NCBI GenBank assembly: GCA_945877365.1
Contig: CAMCRV010000006.1
Coordinates: forward strand, 16,661 to 80,660
Reading direction: 5' to 3'
Source: an uncultured Clostridia bacterium
Lineage (GTDB): Bacteria; Bacillota; Clostridia; Oscillospirales; Oscillospiraceae
Length of the DNA stretch: 64,000 nucleotides
This document shows positions 50,817-59,800 of this stretch, one piece after another (the first letter of the stretch is position 1; every line of letters begins with the position of its first letter). The position numbers were made by a program, and so were the translations under genes. A model generated the notes under the pieces. The model made no database searches. It saw only the letters and a program-made list of their open reading frames with translations, and had not been told where the DNA came from.

Positions 50817-50845
50817 AATATAGCATACCTGTTTAAGATAGTCAA
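50817..50845 (-). promoter_or_regulatory. Promoter of the XRE regulator
   Basis: On the minus strand TTGACT (50845-50840), 17 bases, TATATT (50822-50817). It lies back to back with the rightward promoter at 50878. Confidence 0.8.
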
Positions 50846-50877
50846 TATGTAGTTAAACATTTTTGCTTATTATCCTA

Positions 50878-50932
50878 TTGACATAAGCAAAGTTGTTTAG
50901 TATAATACTGATACACTAAGCTATTTAGCTTA
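50878..50932 (+). promoter_or_regulatory. Rightward island promoter with palindromic operator
   Basis: Consensus TTGACA (50878-50883), 17 bases, TATAAT (50901-50906). TAAGCT-attt-AGCTTA (50917-50932) overlaps the likely transcription start. A second inverted repeat TGTTTAA / TTAAACA (50830-50858) lies between the divergent promoters. Both could bind the XRE regulator. Confidence 0.82.
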
Positions 50933-51352
50933 ATTCATTGCAGAAGGAGGAATGCCAATCGAAAACGACCGTGCTGATTCAGTAATCGTTTAATCCTGAA
51001 CAGTACGCTGGCACCTTGACAATCGAATAAAGCTCCGCCGAATAACGACCTCTCTGTATGATCGTGATGAGCGATGAGCCACATCGGAGAATTTACAATC
51101 AGTTCCGAGTAATCCGGGCAGCTCCCGGAGGCGGCGACGACAGCAGAGAGCAGAATACTCCCCACCAGCTACAGTCCGAGCGTGATAACAACCGTCGCAG
51201 GCAATAGGGTGAGAGGCTTCGTAAGTCAATCGGAGATTGAGAAATGAGCATCGGTAAGCTGCCGATGGTTCGGCGGGGTAGAAAAATCTTACGAAGTAGG
51301 CAGGGTCAGTCTATGCTTCTTTCAGAAAACAATCAAAAATCAATAACAAAAC
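50913..51352 (+). ncRNA. Candidate long structured RNA / leader upstream of xis-int
   Basis: About 440 bases from the promoter to the xis ribosome site contain no convincing gene but many perfect pairings: TTCAG/CTGAA (50978, 50996), CGATG/CATCG (51072, 51082), CCGGG/CCCGG (51114, 51124), GCGACG/CGTCGC (51134, 51193), and a three-way junction closed by CTTCGTAAG (51217-51225) with CTTACGAAG (51288-51296), containing TCAATC-gga-GATTGA and CATCGG-taagctg-CCGATG. A 13-codon frame (MPIENDRADSVIV, 50952-50993) lies at its 5' end with AAGGAGG only one base away. Could be a regulatory leader or a stand-alone RNA. Confidence 0.55.
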
Positions 51353-51367
51353 CAGGAGGTACTTTAT

Positions 51368-51565
51368 TTGAACGAAAACACTTTTATGAGAGTAGAGGAA
51401 GTAGCCAAGGAGTTGGGCGTTTCCAAATCCTATGCCTACAAAATCGTACAGCAGCTCAATGCAGAATTGAAAAGCCTTGGGTATCTGACCATATCCGGCA
51501 GAGTAAACCGGAAATTCTTTCTGGAAAAACTCTGCTACGGCGAAAAAGAAAAGAGGGACGCCTAA
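51368..51565 (+). CDS. Excisionase-like small HTH protein
   Basis: 65 residues, MNENTFMRVEEVAKELGVSKSYAYKIVQQLNAEL, a winged-helix/MerR-like HTH as in Xis proteins, ending in basic residues (SGRVNRKFFLEKL). Start is a TTG at 51368 with AGGAGGT seven bases upstream. Its stop overlaps the integrase ATG (TAATG), so both are translated together; it likely binds att or arm sites to favour excision. Confidence 0.85.
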   Translation: MNENTFMRVEEVAKELGVSKSYAYKIVQQLNAELKSLGYLTISGRVNRKFFLEKLCYGEKEKRDA

Positions 51566-52647
51566 TGTCAGTTTATAAGGAAGAAAAAACGAACACATGG
51601 CGGGTCATCTACCGCTACACTGACTGGACAGGTCAGCGCAAACAGTCCCAGAAGCGCGGCTTCAAAACAAAACGGGAGGCGCAGGCATGGGAGCGGGAGC
51701 AGATGAACAAGGCCACCGCCGATCTGGATATGACGTTTGAGAGTTTCATAAAGCTCTACACGCAGGATATGCAAGGCCGCATTAAGGAAAACACCTGGCA
51801 CACCAAGGAAAACATCATCAACACCAAGCTCTTACCCTATTTCAAGAAGCGGAAGATCAGCCAGATAACACCAAAAGACATTATCAACTGGCAAAATGAG
51901 ATGATCAACTACCGGGATGTCAAGGGAAAGCCTTACTCCCCTGTGTATCTGAAAACCCTTCATAATCAGCTCAGTGCCATTTTTAACCATGCAGTCAAAT
52001 ACTATGGGCTTCGTGAAAACCCCGCTGCCAAGGTCGGCAATATGGGCAAATCCAAGAGCCGGGAGATGCTGTTCTGGACAAAGGAAGAGTATTTGAAATT
52101 CGCAGAGGTCATGATGGATAAGCCCATCGCCTACTACGCGTTTGAAGTTCTCTATTGGTGTGGTATCCGTGAAGGCGAACTGCTGGCACTGACGACCGCT
52201 GATTTCGATTTCACAAAGGGAACTGTGTCTATCACGAAATCTTACCAGCGGATCAACGGCAGGGACATCATCACTCCACCGAAAACGGAGAAAAGCAACC
52301 GCATCATTAAGATGCCCAAGTTCCTTTGTGAAGAAATGCAGGATTACCTCAAAAGCCTGTATGGCATTGAACCGGATGAACGGATATTCCCCATTACGAA
52401 GAATTACCTGCACCGAGAAATGGATCGGGGATCGGCTCAAGCCGGCGTTAAGCGTATCAGAATCCACGATCTTCGGCATAGCCACGTTTCCCTGCTGATC
52501 GAAATGGGATTCTCGGCGGTTGCCATTGCAGATCGTGTAGGTCACGAAAGCATCGACATCACTTTCAACTATGCCCATCTGTTCCCATCCCGTCAAACGG
52601 AGATGGCAGATAAGCTGGACATGGAAAGAACACAGGAAGGAGCATAA
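51565..52647 (+). CDS. Tyrosine recombinase (site-specific integrase)
   Basis: 360 residues: AP2-like arm-binding domain (WRVIYRYTDWTGQRKQSQKRGFKTKREAQAWE), SAM-like core-binding domain from about 55, and catalytic domain with R202 (CGIREGELL), a lysine near 240, HDLRHSH (H301, R304), H327 (VGHES) and nucleophile Y336 (TFNYAHLF). It should catalyse integration at the guaA 3' end between the 12-bp repeats. The true start is the ATG at 51565; an open frame upstream overlaps xis and is not used. Confidence 0.96.
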   Translation: MSVYKEEKTNTWRVIYRYTDWTGQRKQSQKRGFKTKREAQAWEREQMNKATADLDMTFESFIKLYTQDMQGRIKENTWHTKENIINTKLLPYFKKRKISQITPKDIINWQNEMINYRDVKGKPYSPVYLKTLHNQLSAIFNHAVKYYGLRENPAAKVGNMGKSKSREMLFWTKEEYLKFAEVMMDKPIAYYAFEVLYWCGIREGELLALTTADFDFTKGTVSITKSYQRINGRDIITPPKTEKSNRIIKMPKFLCEEMQDYLKSLYGIEPDERIFPITKNYLHREMDRGSAQAGVKRIRIHDLRHSHVSLLIEMGFSAVAIADRVGHESIDITFNYAHLFPSRQTEMADKLDMERTQEGA

Positions 52648-52649
52648 TT

Positions 52650-52982
52650 ATGTCAGCAAAGAATATGGACAAGCACAATCGTTGGAGGAGCCGTCAGGTC
52701 GCCTTCCGGCTGTCCCCGGAGGAAGCCGATCTGCTGGACACCTATGTAAAACTCTCCGGGCTGACCAAGCAGGACTACATCACGAGGCGGTTACTGGAAC
52801 AGGAAATCGTGGTTCAGGGAAATCCCAAAGTGTTCAAAGCTCTGCGGAATCAGATGGCGGAGATTCTCATGCAACTTCAGCAAATCGAAGCCGGTGCCTC
52901 CCCGGATGCCGAGTTGATGGAGGTCATTCGATACCTTGCAAAAATCATGGATGGAATGAAGGAGGAACCAGATGGTCGATGA
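52650..52982 (+). CDS. MobC-like mobilization accessory protein
   Basis: 110 residues with RSRQVAFRLSPEEADLLDTYVKLSGLTKQDYITRRLL, a ribbon-helix-helix pattern of relaxosome accessory proteins (MobC), followed by a helical tail. It probably binds the transfer origin to help the MobV relaxase coded 1.6 kb downstream. Starts two bases after the integrase stop and overlaps the ATPase gene. Confidence 0.8.
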   Translation: MSAKNMDKHNRWRSRQVAFRLSPEEADLLDTYVKLSGLTKQDYITRRLLEQEIVVQGNPKVFKALRNQMAEILMQLQQIEAGASPDAELMEVIRYLAKIMDGMKEEPDGR

Positions 52983-54129
52983 AAAAAGAAAAACGACTGT
53001 TCCGATTCCGCCTGTTGGCGCAGACGGGGAACAGCCGATCCTCAATAACACTACTGGCATTATATCAGGTGAAACTCCTGAAATCAATTACCTTGATGAA
53101 ATTTCCGAAGAAGATTTTCAGGAAATTCAGCGCAGGCTTGATCGAATTTCAAATCCCGCCTATCTCCATACCGTGACCCTAAACGAACTGTACGAAACCG
53201 CCTACCCCAGCAGACCGCCGATCATCGACGGTCTGCTCTACCCCGGAACCTATCTGCTGGCAGGTGCACCCAAGGTCGGTAAATCCTTTCTGGTTGCACA
53301 GCTTGCTTACCACATCAGCACCGGGCAGGCGTTATGGGATTATCCCGTTCACAAAAGCACAGTCCTCTATCTGGCTCTGGAGGACGATTACAAGCGGCTG
53401 CAAGATCGGATGTTCCGTATGTTCGGGGTAGACTGCACAGAAGAACTCCACTTTGCCACCTGCGCAAAGCAGATCGGCAGCGGTCTGGAAGATCAGTTGG
53501 AGCTGTTTCTCAAGGAGCATCCTGACACACGATTGGTAATCGTGGACACACTGCAAAAGGTTCGGGAGGTCAGCGGAGATGCATACAGCTATTCCGGCGA
53601 TTATGAAATCGTCGGCAAGCTGAAACAGTTCGCTGACAAATACGGAATCTGTCTGCTGCTAGTGCATCACACCAGAAAGCAGCCCGCGAGCGACAAGTTT
53701 GAAATGATCTCCGGCACCACAGGTTTGCTGGGATGTGCTGACGGTGCGTTCCTGCTGCAAAAGGAACGGGGCACTTCCCTTAACGCAACGCTGGATATCG
53801 TGGGGCGCGATCAAGAGGAGCAGAAGCTGTATCTGGTTCGTGACCGGGAGCGGCTGATCTGGGAACTCGACCATGCGGAAGCGGAAGTCTGTGAGGTTCC
53901 GCCAGACCCGATTCTGGAAAAGCTCCACGGATGGCTTGGCGCAGAGTGGACAGGCACCGCAACGGAGCTGGTTCAGATTCTGAATCTGGAAATGAAGCCC
54001 AACGCCTTTAGTAGATATCTCAATGTGAACACAGGCAGACTGGAAAATGAGTATAGAATCGTTTACCAGAATGCCCGTACCCACTCCGGAAGGATCGTTT
54101 CTCTCAAGCGCATCCAACACTCGCCGTGA
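52972..54129 (+). CDS. RepA-like AAA ATPase/helicase
   Basis: 385 residues with a RecA-fold core: YLLAGAPKVGKSFLVAQLAYH (Walker A), VLYLALEDDYKRLQDRM, VIVDTLQKVRE (Walker B) and LLLVHHTRKQ. This type resembles plasmid RepA/RSF1010 hexameric helicases and may replicate or unwind the excised element. The iteron-like repeats directly downstream are a natural target. Overlaps the MobC-like gene by 11 bases. Confidence 0.85.
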   Translation: MVDEKRKTTVPIPPVGADGEQPILNNTTGIISGETPEINYLDEISEEDFQEIQRRLDRISNPAYLHTVTLNELYETAYPSRPPIIDGLLYPGTYLLAGAPKVGKSFLVAQLAYHISTGQALWDYPVHKSTVLYLALEDDYKRLQDRMFRMFGVDCTEELHFATCAKQIGSGLEDQLELFLKEHPDTRLVIVDTLQKVREVSGDAYSYSGDYEIVGKLKQFADKYGICLLLVHHTRKQPASDKFEMISGTTGLLGCADGAFLLQKERGTSLNATLDIVGRDQEEQKLYLVRDRERLIWELDHAEAEVCEVPPDPILEKLHGWLGAEWTGTATELVQILNLEMKPNAFSRYLNVNTGRLENEYRIVYQNARTHSGRIVSLKRIQHSP

Positions 54130-54206
54130 CGATGGTGACTGTCGTGACGATATTTTAGGGACACCACCGGTGTCAAAAATATCGTCACCATCGACACAAT
54201 CGTCAC
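54126..54206. other. Iteron-like symmetric repeats, candidate replication origin
   Basis: GTGACGAT occurs at 54126 and 54144 (18 bp apart); the inverted form ATCGTCAC occurs at 54181 and 54199 (also 18 bp apart). Between them ATATTTT/AAAATAT and GACACC/GGTGTC form a further palindrome. Symmetric pairs beside a RepA-like gene suggest an origin. Confidence 0.6.
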
Positions 54207-54262
54207 GCATCCCCTCGCATCCCCCGTCCCCACGATGAATCCGCAGAGTTCAGCGTGGACAA

Positions 54263-54294
54263 GCCTGAGAGAAAATTTTGATTTTCTCTCAGGC
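54263..54294. other. Perfect 14-bp hairpin in the origin region
   Basis: GCCTGAGAGAAAAT-tttg-ATTTTCTCTCAGGC. Further hairpins follow at 54298-54343 (GGACGGCGGTGATT / AATCACCGTTGTCC) and 54388-54403 (GGCACT / AGTGCC). They may be single-strand initiation or relaxosome structures. Confidence 0.65.
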
Positions 54295-54449
54295 GGTGGA
54301 CGGCGGTGATTGAACGAAATCTTTTTGGAAATCACCGTTGTCCGTGGGCGGATTTGCAGTTTGTATCCCACCTGCAAGCCGCCCAGAGGCACTCGCAAGT
54401 GCCGCATTCCCCGTTCCCCCTCGGAGAGCCCACGATACTTTGCAGCCCT

Positions 54450-54495
54450 TGGATGAAAGTATCATAGTGGGTTATTACACTTTGCAAAAGTGCCG
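54450..54495 (+). other. Predicted oriT with pMV158-like nic sequence
   Basis: TAGTGGGTTA at 54465-54474 resembles the MobM nick site TAGTGTG/TTA of pMV158. It is flanked by AAAGT and ACTTT inverted bases and lies 73 bases before a MobV relaxase gene, the expected distance and orientation. The cut is predicted between 54471 and 54472. Confidence 0.6.
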
Positions 54496-54546
54496 TTTTC
54501 TCCGTTTTCCTAATCTCACCGCTGAAATTCAGCAGAAAGGAGCCCT

Positions 54547-55758
54547 ATGGCAAGAAACGACGGGATTGACCGTACCATAGCACGAAACCAAAATCTAACC
54601 GCTTCCAAAATCACCAACGCACAACGACACAACGAGCGTGAAAAGGAATCCTATACGAACCCGGACATTGTACCAAATCGTCTTGATTGGAATGTCCATT
54701 ACAAAAAGCCCACAGGCAGCTACACAGATATGTTTGAGCAGATGAAAGCAGACGGTGTCATCTCCACCCGTGGTCTGAAAGACGACGCCAAACTCTACGG
54801 CGAGTTGGTCTTTGATGTGAACTCCGCTTACTTCTACAATCACGGCGGCTATGAATTTGCAAAACAGTTTTATGCCGATGCTTACAAAGCCGCTGTGGAG
54901 ATTGTGGGCGGTGAACAGTACATCCTCTCCGCTGTGATGCACGCTGACGAACGGAACCGTGCCATGTCCGAAGCCCTGGGCGAGGATGTGTACCACTATC
55001 ATCTTCATGTAGTGTACATCCCGGTTGTTGAAAAACAGATTCTTTGGAGCAAACGCTGCAAGGACAAATCGCTGGTGGGCACTGTGAAAGAAGCCATCAT
55101 GCAGGTCAGCAGCAGTAAGAAGTGGCAGTCCCAGCCCTCTCTGGATGAGAATGGAAATCCTATTTTGACAGCGAAGGGAAAGCCGGTTCTGAAAAAGTCT
55201 TACAGCATCCTACAGGATGATTTCTTCAATGCCATGCGCGCCGCCGGTTACACGGATGTGGAACGAGGCGAGCGCGGCAGCACAGAGGAGCATCTTACAG
55301 TTACTCAGTTCAAGGTTGCACAGGAATCCGCCCGTCTGGAAATTCTGGAAGCGCAGGTGGAAAAGAAAGAGCAGCAGCTACAGAAGATCGAACAGAAAAC
55401 CCGTGTCCAGAAAACAACAGCTATCTCCCTTGCGGAGATTGACGGCATGGGAAGAAAGACCTTCACCGGAAAATTGGAACTGACACCGCAGGAGAGCGAG
55501 ACTTTGAAACAGCTTGCCAAGAAAGGTGTTGTTTCGGATGCCGTGATTTCTGATTTGAAGCAAAAGCTGGCAACTGCCCGGAAGGATGCCCGTATCTGGA
55601 AGGAACGCTACGAGAAGCTATTGGAGCAGACAAAAGATTTCCTCGCCGCAGTTAAGCGGGCACCAGAGAAAGTCAGAGCCTTCCTTGACCGGATTCTCCA
55701 TACGGAGAGGGCAGAATCCAGACCCGCCAAGCAGCGTGAGACAACGCTGACAAAATAA
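54547..55758 (+). CDS. MobV-family relaxase (Mob/Pre)
   Basis: 403 residues. The MobV motifs are AQRHNEREKESYTNPDIVP (motif I, H28), MHADERNRA (about 131-139) and YHYHLHVVYIPV (H150, H152, H154 metal site). A coiled coil with a heptad-like LEILEAQVEKKEQQLQKIEQ follows. It nicks oriT and leads the strand during transfer. AAAGGAG lies before the ATG. The C-terminal part is specific to Clostridia elements. Confidence 0.92.
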   Translation: MARNDGIDRTIARNQNLTASKITNAQRHNEREKESYTNPDIVPNRLDWNVHYKKPTGSYTDMFEQMKADGVISTRGLKDDAKLYGELVFDVNSAYFYNHGGYEFAKQFYADAYKAAVEIVGGEQYILSAVMHADERNRAMSEALGEDVYHYHLHVVYIPVVEKQILWSKRCKDKSLVGTVKEAIMQVSSSKKWQSQPSLDENGNPILTAKGKPVLKKSYSILQDDFFNAMRAAGYTDVERGERGSTEEHLTVTQFKVAQESARLEILEAQVEKKEQQLQKIEQKTRVQKTTAISLAEIDGMGRKTFTGKLELTPQESETLKQLAKKGVVSDAVISDLKQKLATARKDARIWKERYEKLLEQTKDFLAAVKRAPEKVRAFLDRILHTERAESRPAKQRETTLTK

Positions 55759-55902
55759 CCGTCTTGACCCGGTAAATTCAAGAAAAATCCGATGGGAGTG
55801 TTTCGGACAATCTGTGCATCGTCCGGACACTTTCCATTGGAGAATCACCCCATTTTCCCGGCTCAAGAGCCGAGAAAAAATCTCAAATTCAGGAGGATTT
55901 TT

Positions 55903-56196
55903 ATGAAAACAGGACTTACAAAAAAGCAAAAGGTCACCGAGCTATTCTACAATGCCAAAGACCCTACCGCAGAAATCTACACCCACGATGCCAAGCTAAA
56001 AAAACGACTGAGGGCATTCGCAGAAGAATACCCGGAGCTTTGCAGGCAGACCGACGATGACGGTCAGGGCGGACTGTGGTTCGAGGTTGCAAAAGAAAGA
56101 ATCAGCATCCGTCTGACGGCACCCTACTCCCAGGAACGCCGGGAGGCTGCAAGCAAGCTCGCTAAGGAAAACAACACGTTTCGGGATTTACATTAA
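55903..56196 (+). CDS. Conserved small protein of the mobilization region, unknown
   Basis: 97 residues, MKTGLTKKQKVTELFYNAKDPTAEIYTHDAK..., rich in charged residues and predicted helical, ending AASKLAKENNTFRDLH. AGGAGG precedes the ATG. A hairpin region (AGTGTTTCGGAC / GTCCGGACACT, 55798-55831) lies upstream. I do not recognise a function; such small genes commonly follow mob genes in these islands. Confidence 0.75.
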   Translation: MKTGLTKKQKVTELFYNAKDPTAEIYTHDAKLKKRLRAFAEEYPELCRQTDDDGQGGLWFEVAKERISIRLTAPYSQERREAASKLAKENNTFRDLH

Positions 56197-56206
56197 AGAG
56201 GCTGTT

Positions 56207-56455
56207 ATGAGAAAAGTTGTAAGCTGTGCGTTCAATATCGATACTGCCAGCGTAGAAGTAAAATACGCCGACGGCTCCATGATCTCCATTTACTGTCCAG
56301 CAGTGGAAGATGAAGTTGCCGAGAATATGTATCAGCGTTCCGAACTGGATTGGCTGATCTACAATGACCCGGTGGCATACGCCGAGCTGATACTCAATGG
56401 CAATCCCGAGACCTATCTGAGAACCGTAACCGAATACAAGCATTTGGATAGCTGA
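56207..56455 (+). CDS. DUF6061-like small protein
   Basis: 82 residues with CAFNIDTASVEVKYADGSMISIYCPAVEDEV and SELDWLIYNDPVAYAELILNGNPETYL, the pattern I know from DUF6061 proteins of Clostridia mobile elements. Function unknown. It starts ten bases after the previous gene and is the last of the mobilization block. Confidence 0.8.
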   Translation: MRKVVSCAFNIDTASVEVKYADGSMISIYCPAVEDEVAENMYQRSELDWLIYNDPVAYAELILNGNPETYLRTVTEYKHLDS

Positions 56456-56516
56456 CCGCTCGCCGCCCGTGGGAGAAATCCTGCGGGCGGTATTCTCATT
56501 TCTTCAAAAGTAATAT

Positions 56517-56566
56517 TCACGATCTCGTGAGATATTCTTGAAAATTCGTGTTGCATGTGATATAAT
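56517..56566 (+). promoter_or_regulatory. Promoter and operator of the restriction-modification operon
   Basis: TTGAAA (56538-56543), 17 bases, TATAAT (56561-56566). A palindrome TCACGA-tc-TCGTGA (56517-56530) lies just before the -35, the place for an activator or C-protein-like regulator. Confidence 0.75.
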
Positions 56567-56600
56567 AATGCCGAAACCAACGAGATGGAGTGTTTTTGGT

Positions 56601-56822
56601 ATGCCTGTTAGCTATGATAAGTTGTGGAAGCTTCTTATTGATAGAAAAATGAACCGAACTGATTTGAGAGAAACTGCTGGAATCAGTTTTAACATCATTG
56701 CTAAAATGGGGAAAAATGAATTCGTTTCAATGGAAAGCCTTATGAAGATTTGCGCTACTCTCAACTGTAACGTTGGCGATATTATGGACTTTTTACCAGA
56801 AAGTGAGGAATTGCAGAAATGA
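56601..56822 (+). CDS. Small Cro/C1 HTH regulator, possible RM controller
   Basis: 73 residues, MPVSYDKLWKLLIDRKMNRTDLRETAGISFNIIAKMGKNEFVSMESLMKI, a single HTH like those of the YozG/Cro type. It begins a four-gene operon and overlaps the RM gene by four bases. Size and place match controller proteins that delay restriction during establishment. ATG at 56601 has GGAG at nine bases; an upstream in-frame extension would run through the promoter. Confidence 0.85.
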   Translation: MPVSYDKLWKLLIDRKMNRTDLRETAGISFNIIAKMGKNEFVSMESLMKICATLNCNVGDIMDFLPESEELQK

Positions 56823-59800
56823 CACCAGAGATGCTGGCTACACTAACTGAACAAGTTGCTGAGCTTGTTCAGACATACAGTGATAATTATCCGCAATTCC
56901 AGAGGGCAACCTATAACGAGACTCAAGTCCGTGTTGACTTTGTAAACCGCTTTTTCAAACTCCTTGGATGGGATGTAGATAACGAACGTGGTTTGCCACA
57001 ACACTTGCGTGAAGTTACCCATGAGGCTACCGTTGTTGTCGAGGAAGGTGGCGTCCATCGTAGTAAAAAACCAGATTATTCTTTCAAAGTAGGAACGGAA
57101 GTTCTATATTTCCTTGAGACAAAGAAACCTGCGGTAAACCTTACTATTGATGCCGCACCGGCATTCCAGTTGCGCAGATATGGATGGAGCGGAGACTTAA
57201 AAGTCTCAGTGTTGACCAATTTCACCGATCTATATATCTATGATTGTTCTGTTCGTCCGAGAGAAGGCGATGACATTGGTGTTGCAATGATTGCTCACTA
57301 CCACTTCGACGAATATGTGGAACGTTTTGAGGAAATTTACAACATGCTGTCCAAAGAAGCAGTCTTGACCGGACAGTTTGAGCGCCATTTCGGTAACATT
57401 CAGGGTGCTCTTCGTCGTGAACCGTTCGATCAGTATTTTTTGGATCAGATTAGAACCTGGCGAATGATGCTTGGTGAGGATATTCTGCGCAACAATCCAA
57501 ACGTTGATGCAGAAACACTCAACATTTTCGTCCAGCGAGTTCTTGATAGAACAATTTTCCTTCGCATTTGTGAGGATAGATGTTTCGAGAACTATGAGTC
57601 GCTGAAAGCTATTACGACATACCAAGATCTAAGAACAATGTTCGCTGCGGCAGACCAGAAATACGATTCAGGCTTATTTGAACTCTTAGAAGAGGATCGG
57701 CTTACGGTGTCTGACTCAGTTATTATCGAGATCTTTCAAAGCTTGTATTACCCCAATAACTCCTATGAGTTTGGTGTAATTGATCCGTATATTATTGGTC
57801 AGATTTATGAACTGTTCTTGGATGAGGATCTTGTAATTCGAGAAGATGGACATATTGAGACGCAAGAAAAGCCCGAAGTAGTTGACTCCCAGGGTGCAGT
57901 CAACACCCCCAAAAACATCACCGATATTATTATCGAAGAAACGCTTCGTCCTCTGTATGAAAATAAAACTCCCGAGGAGGTAGCTCAGTATCGCATTGCA
58001 GATATTTGCTGTGGGTCTGGCAACTTCTTGCTGTCGGCATTTGAATACATTGTAAACTATCATATTGAGTATTATCGAAACCATGATAGAGAAAATGCTG
58101 AGCGAAGAGGCGATATTTATCAACTGGCTGGCAGTACAAACTATATACTTTCTTACGAGAAAAAACGCTCCATTTTGAAAAATAACATCTTCGGCGTTGA
58201 TATTGACCCTCTTGCTGTAGAAGTATCAAAGTTTAGCTTGCTGCTAAAGGCATTGGAAAATTCGTCTTTGGAGGAGGCAGAAGCTTTTCATCAGCGTACT
58301 AATCAACGCATCCTTCCTAATTTGGACGAGAATATCAAAAATGGCAATAGCCTTGTGAATATGGCTTATGCACGTTTTGATCGATCGGTTTATCAGAATG
58401 TTTCTTTGATGAACAAATTAAAGATGTTCGATTGGAATGCTGAGTTTGGCAACCGAAAGTTTGATGCAATTATCGGTAATCCGCCCTATATTCGTGTCCA
58501 GAATATGGTGCACTATTCCCGAGAAGAGTATGATTTTTATAAGAGCAGCCATTCTCCCTATGTAACCGCACAAACTGATACGCTTGATAAGTATTATCTG
58601 TTTATTGAAAAAGGACTTGCACTGTTAAACGATGGCGGAATGCTGGGTTATATAGTCCCGCACAAGTTTATGAATATCAAGTCAGGCGCTAAATTGAGAG
58701 AATTGCTTTCTGCAAATTCCAATGTTAAGAAAATTCTGCATTTCGGAACTCATCAAGTTTTTGAAAACAGAAGCACTTACACCTGCATCTTGGTATTATC
58801 TAAGCAAGGTCACGAAGAATTCCAAATTGGTTTTGTTCAGGATTGGAATCAGTTCTTATTCAATCATGATACAGAATGCTTGACCTATCCGGCTGCTTAC
58901 ATTAGTGGTCAGCCGTGGTCGTTCTTGCCTCAAAATATCGTTGCGCATTTGGAAGAGATCTCGCAATCTTGTGTTTCCCTTTCTACTTTGGTTGACATTT
59001 TTGTTGGTGTTCAAACAAGCGCTGATCAAATCTATATTATCCACGCTGATCGTGAAGACGAGAATTTCATTTACTCGCACGATAGACAGGGGCGTGAGTT
59101 CCAGATAGAGAAAGGGATTTTGCGCAAAAGCATATATGATACGCAGCTTGTCAGTTACGAGAAAATAAAAGCAAATAGCTACATCATATTCCCGTATAAG
59201 TCGGTAAACGGAAGACCGGTTCTATATAGTTTGGCCGAAATGACAGAGAACTTCCCTCATGCATTAGCATATTTGAATTGTTTCAAAGACAAGTTGGATG
59301 AACGTAATATGCCCGGACGTACTACCGAAAATTGGTTTGCGTTCGGACGTAGCCAATCTTTAAGAAGGTTCCTCTCTGGAGAACATCTTGTTTGGCCTGT
59401 GCTGTCTACAAGCTCAAATTATGTCTATGATAATGACATGGTTGTCTTTACAGGTGGAGGAAATGGTCCTTTCTATGGTATAGAAAAGAAAGCTACGTCT
59501 CAGGAATCCATTTTCTACATCCAGGCAATTTTGAACCATTGGTTAATGGAGCTCCTTGTGAAAAGTAGAGCAAGTACCTTTAGAGGAGATTACTATTCTC
59601 ATGGGAAGCAGTTTATTGCGACCTTGCCGATTTACAAGATTGATTTTGAAAATCCTACCGAAGCTGCCAAACATCAGCAGATTGTTGATATGGTGCAAAA
59701 CATCATGCAGTTAAAGGAACAATTAGCTTCTGCTCCTAATGCCGCTCGTCGTACAGTTTTGGAACACTCCATCACGGCAATCAACGCTGAACTAAATAGC

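Noticed and set aside
50935..51229. Two overlapping minus-strand frames of 76-79 codons in the candidate RNA region
   Set aside because: No ribosome sites, cysteine- and arginine-rich odd composition, and they lie antisense to the strong rightward promoter and over the base-paired segments.
51244..51564. N-terminal extension of the integrase to 51244
   Set aside because: It overlaps the xis gene in another frame; the ATG at 51565 gives the standard arm-binding domain start.
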